Shown here: positions 61,916-64,000 of the stretch, piece after piece
Numbering within the stretch: the first letter of the stretch is position 1
Layout: the number at the start of each line of letters is the position of its first letter
NCBI GenBank assembly: GCA_001802455.1
Contig: MGXZ01000011.1
Span: forward strand, 1-64,000
Origin: Gammaproteobacteria bacterium RIFCSPHIGHO2_12_FULL_39_24
Lineage (GTDB): Bacteria; Pseudomonadota; Gammaproteobacteria; Coxiellales; Coxiellaceae
Length of the DNA: 64,000 nt
Reading direction: 5' to 3'
The notes under the pieces: generated by a model
Databases searched by the model: none
Seen by the model: the letters and a program-made list of their open reading frames with translations, nothing else
Told to the model about the DNA's origin: nothing
Made by a program: the position numbers and the translations under genes

Positions 61916-62896
61916 TTAGAATTGCTCCAAAAATCGCACATCATTTTCAAACATCATGCGGGTATCATGAATGCCATAACGCAACATCGCCAAACGTTCT
62001 AAACCAATACCAAAAGCAAAACCCGTGTATTTTTCAGGATCAATATTCACAGTGCGTAATACGTTTGGATGCACCATGCCACAGCCGAGCACTTCAAGCC
62101 ATTTATCATTGTATTTGATATCCACTTCAGCAGACGGTTCGGTAAACGGAAAATAACCAGGACGAAAACGCAGTGGAATTTCTTTTTCAAAGAATAAATT
62201 TAAAAAGTTTTGCAGCAATCCTTTTAAATTCGCAAACGTGCAATGTTCGTCTACTACTAATCCTTCGAGTTGATGAAACATTGGCGTGTGCGTTGCATCC
62301 GATTCTTTGCGATATACGCGACCTGGTGTAATGACTCGAATGGGCGGTTTTTCTTTTTTCATCACACGAATTTGCACAGGCGATGTGTGTGTTCGTAATA
62401 ATTTTCCATCCGGAAAATAAAAAGTATCTTGTGATTCTTTTGCGGGATGATGATCTGCGAAATTTAATGCGGAGAAATTATGATAGTCATCTTCAATTTC
62501 AGGACCTTCAGCAACAGTAAATCCCATTTGTTTTAATAAATCAAGCGCGCGTTGGCAAACCAATGTGACAGGATGCACACTGCCCGTTGATTGGCCACGT
62601 CCTGGCAATGTCACATCTATTTTTTCAGATGACAGGCGTGCCGTTAATTCAGCGTTTTTTAATTTATGATCTTGTTCATCCAACCACGTTTGCAATTGTT
62701 GCTTCGCATCATTAATCCATTGTCCCACTTGCGGACGCATGAGTGGATCCAGTTGCCCCAATTTTTTTAATAGATCAGTTAGCTGACTTTTTTTACCAAG
62801 ATATTTCACGCGCAATTCTTGAATTTCAGCAACGCTTTTACAAGCAGAAATTAAATTTCTTGCATCATTCACAATGACGGATAATTCTTTTTGCAT
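61916..62896 (-). CDS. pheS: Phenylalanyl-tRNA synthetase alpha subunit
   Basis: The 326-residue class II catalytic subunit has the N-terminal coiled coil, then HPVTLVCQRALDLLKQMGF near 106-124, FFEKEIPLRFRPGYFPFTEP (motif 2 region) and FGIGLERLAMLRYGI (motif 3) near 296-310. It pairs with PheT. The order infC-rpmI-rplT-pheS-pheT-ihfA is the standard gammaproteobacterial one. Confidence 0.97.
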   Translation of the reverse strand: MQKELSVIVNDARNLISACKSVAEIQELRVKYLGKKSQLTDLLKKLGQLDPLMRPQVGQWINDAKQQLQTWLDEQDHKLKNAELTARLSSEKIDVTLPGRGQSTGSVHPVTLVCQRALDLLKQMGFTVAEGPEIEDDYHNFSALNFADHHPAKESQDTFYFPDGKLLRTHTSPVQIRVMKKEKPPIRVITPGRVYRKESDATHTPMFHQLEGLVVDEHCTFANLKGLLQNFLNLFFEKEIPLRFRPGYFPFTEPSAEVDIKYNDKWLEVLGCGMVHPNVLRTVNIDPEKYTGFAFGIGLERLAMLRYGIHDTRMMFENDVRFLEQF

Positions 62897-62900
62897 GTTT

Positions 62901-63254
62901 CTACAAAGCGCCCGCTGCTTGCTTTGCTAATTTCGCAAATCCCACTTTATCGTTCACCGCTAAATCAGCCAACACTTTGCGATCCAATGTGATATTGGCT
63001 TTTTTCAATCCATTCATAAAACGACTGTAGGAAAGACCATGTATTCTCGCACCCGCATTGATGCGGGCAATCCACAGCGCGCGAAATTCGCGCTTACGTT
63101 GACGGCGATCACGAAAAGCATATTGTAATGCTTTGATAACCGCTTGTTTCGCGACACGAAAAACTCTGCTACGCGCACCGTAGTATCCTTTCGCTTGTTT
63201 TAATATTTTTTTATGACGGGCTTTTGCTGTTACACCCCGTTTTACTCTACCCAT
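62901..63254 (-). CDS. rplT: Ribosomal protein L20
   Basis: The 117-residue basic protein starts [30 protein letters not shown] (named in part) and has the usual globular C-terminus. In E. coli L20 represses rpmI-rplT translation by binding its leader. The leader here holds an 8-bp perfect hairpin at 63287-63306. Confidence 0.98.
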   Translation of the reverse strand: MGRVKRGVTAKARHKKILKQAKGYYGARSRVFRVAKQAVIKALQYAFRDRRQRKREFRALWIARINAGARIHGLSYSRFMNGLKKANITLDRKVLADLAVNDKVGFAKLAKQAAGAL

Positions 63255-63286
63255 TTTACTTCTCCACTTTTGTTGCGCCTTCGCAA

Positions 63287-63306
63287 ATGTTTCACTATTG
63301 AAACAT
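63287..63306 (-). promoter_or_regulatory. Hairpin in the rplT leader
   Basis: ATGTTTCA (63287-63294) pairs perfectly with TGAAACAT (63299-63306) around a 4-base loop, 33 bases upstream of the rplT start. It could be a L20 binding structure or an attenuator; this is inferred from position. Confidence 0.4.
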
Positions 63307-63336
63307 CGCTGGGCGCGGGGTTATTTAAAAAATTTT

Positions 63337-63398
63337 CCCGCTTGCTCCGGTTATGCTTCGCATTTCCCTTTACGCGCGGTTCTAATTAATGTTTATTA
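63337..63398. repeat. 62-bp spacer repeat, copy before rplT
   Basis: The rpmI-rplT spacer holds a segment sharing CCCGCTT, ATGCTTCGCA and GCGCGGTTCT, in order and spacing, with the infC-rpmI spacer at 63633-63694. It may reflect a tandem duplication or a shared binding site for the ribosomal proteins. Confidence 0.65.
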
Positions 63399-63418
63399 GC
63401 TCGCTACGCTCACACACT

Positions 63419-63616
63419 TTATTTTTGACACAACATGCGCGCAACATTATTGGCATCACATGCTTTTACAGCACTCGTGCCACGCAAATCACGTTTACGT
63501 TTTTGCGCTTTCTTCGTCAAAATATGATTGCGATTTGCGCTGCGTTTTTTTGCAGAACCATCTCCGCGTGTTTTGAAACGTTTTTTAGCGCCGCTGTTTG
63601 TTTTCATTTTTGGCAT
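63419..63616 (-). CDS. rpmI: Ribosomal protein L35
   Basis: The 65-residue basic protein starts MPKMKTNSGAKKRFKTRGDG, typical of L35. It lies between infC and rplT. Both flanking spacers contain a related 62-bp repeat. Confidence 0.97.
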   Translation of the reverse strand: MPKMKTNSGAKKRFKTRGDGSAKKRSANRNHILTKKAQKRKRDLRGTSAVKACDANNVARMLCQK

Positions 63617-63632
63617 GAATATATTCCTGTTC

Positions 63633-63694
63633 TGCCCGCTTATTTTCGCTCATGCTTCGCACTCGCTTCATGCGCGGTTCTGATTTAATATTTA
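63633..63694. repeat. 62-bp spacer repeat, copy before rpmI
   Basis: Second copy of the repeat described at 63337-63398, located just upstream of rpmI. Both copies carry CCCGCTT, ATGCTTCGCA and GCGCGGTTCT. Confidence 0.65.
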
Positions 63695-63698
63695 TTCA

Positions 63699-64000
63699 CT
63701 ATTTTTTACCAACCGCCACCAACATAGTGATTTGGCGACCTTCCATTTTTGCTTCCTGTTCAATAATCGTGTTCGGCGGTAAATCCGCTTTAACGCGATC
63801 AATAAAATCCATTCCCAATTCTTGATGTTGTACTTCACGACCGCGAAAACGCAAACTCACTTTCACGCGATCGCCTCGTTCCAAAAACTCTGTGATTTTG
63901 CGCATTTTCACACGATAATCACCAATATCTGTCACCGGTCTGAACTTAACTTCTTTCACCTGAACTTGTTTTTGATTTTTCTTTTGACCTGCTCGTCGCT
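63699..64000 (-). CDS. infC: Translation initiation factor IF-3, 5' end beyond the window
   Basis: The visible C-terminal part reads [20 protein letters not shown], then [20 protein letters not shown], the IF-3 C-terminal domain. The frame stays open to the window end at 64000, and the N-terminal domain and start lie outside. The GTG at 63959 is an internal valine, not a start. infC-rpmI-rplT is the conserved order. Confidence 0.95.
   Translation of the reverse strand, partial: RRAGQKKNQKQVQVKEVKFRPVTDIGDYRVKMRKITEFLERGDRVKVSLRFRGREVQHQELGMDFIDRVKADLPPNTIIEQEAKMEGRQITMLVAVGKK

Overview
The window is a dense, AT-rich stretch of a gammaproteobacterial chromosome. Five genes of a Dot/Icm (type IVB) secretion system, icmV, dotA, icmW, icmX and a linked acyl carrier protein gene, sit inside ordinary housekeeping DNA. 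With the LPS heptose and Kdo genes, the AT richness and several membrane or effector-like orphan ORFs, this points to an intracellular member of the Legionellales (Coxiella/Rickettsiella/Aquicella-like). The genus is an inference and cannot be fixed from this sequence.

Layout. 1-8.9 kb: a DUF4143 ATPase, yebC, a small membrane protein and ruvC, then an accessory block (AbiE-type and VapBC-type toxin-antitoxin pairs and a nucleoside phosphorylase-like gene), then ruvA, ruvB, tolQ and tolR. The block splits the usual ruvC-ruvA-ruvB order. 8.9-13.9 kb: an unknown 606-residue membrane protein, a YihY-family protein, wrbA, zapE and fis. 13.9-19.7 kb: divergent Dot/Icm operons (acp-dotA-icmV to the left, icmW-orf-icmX to the right), with a PmrA-like tandem box for each direction. 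19.7-30.5 kb: LPS core genes (hldD, hldE, a family-2 glycosyltransferase, waaF), a CBS protein, then ispH, lspA, ileS and ribF. 30.5-46 kb: murJ, two DUF2269-like proteins, rpsT, obgE-rpmA-rplU, ispB, tRNA-Pro(CGG) with a truncated copy, rpoS-nlpD-surE, ispD-ftsB-eno, an unknown 464-residue ORF, kdsA and pyrG. 46-53 kb: accessory segment with a 160-bp palindromic mobile element, a second DUF4143 ATPase, a YopJ-like candidate effector, a second VapBC, an M20 peptidase, a thioesterase and a third AAA ATPase. 53-64 kb: a YgfX-like protein carrying a hexamer repeat, a FakA-DegV fusion, a histidine phosphatase, a small membrane protein with a eukaryote-like sorting motif, kdsB, a Trm112-like protein, an orphan ORF, tRNA-Pro(GGG), a MerR regulator and the ihfA-pheT-pheS-rplT-rpmI-infC operon in reverse.

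The most unusual signals are: (1) a CE-clan/YopJ catalytic layout (H209, D228, Q268, C274) in the unannotated ORF at 47560-48951; (2) a (TCCCAC)n hexamer family at five sites, in three different reading frames, inside ileS, twice inside pheT, at the pheT ribosome binding site and in a ygfX-like gene; (3) paired divergent PmrA-type boxes between icmV and icmW; (4) lysosomal-type sorting motifs in two orphan membrane proteins; (5) a MITE-like palindrome; (6) palindromic operators before nearly every toxin-antitoxin or stand-alone ATPase gene. Coordinates of sites read by eye may be off by a base.
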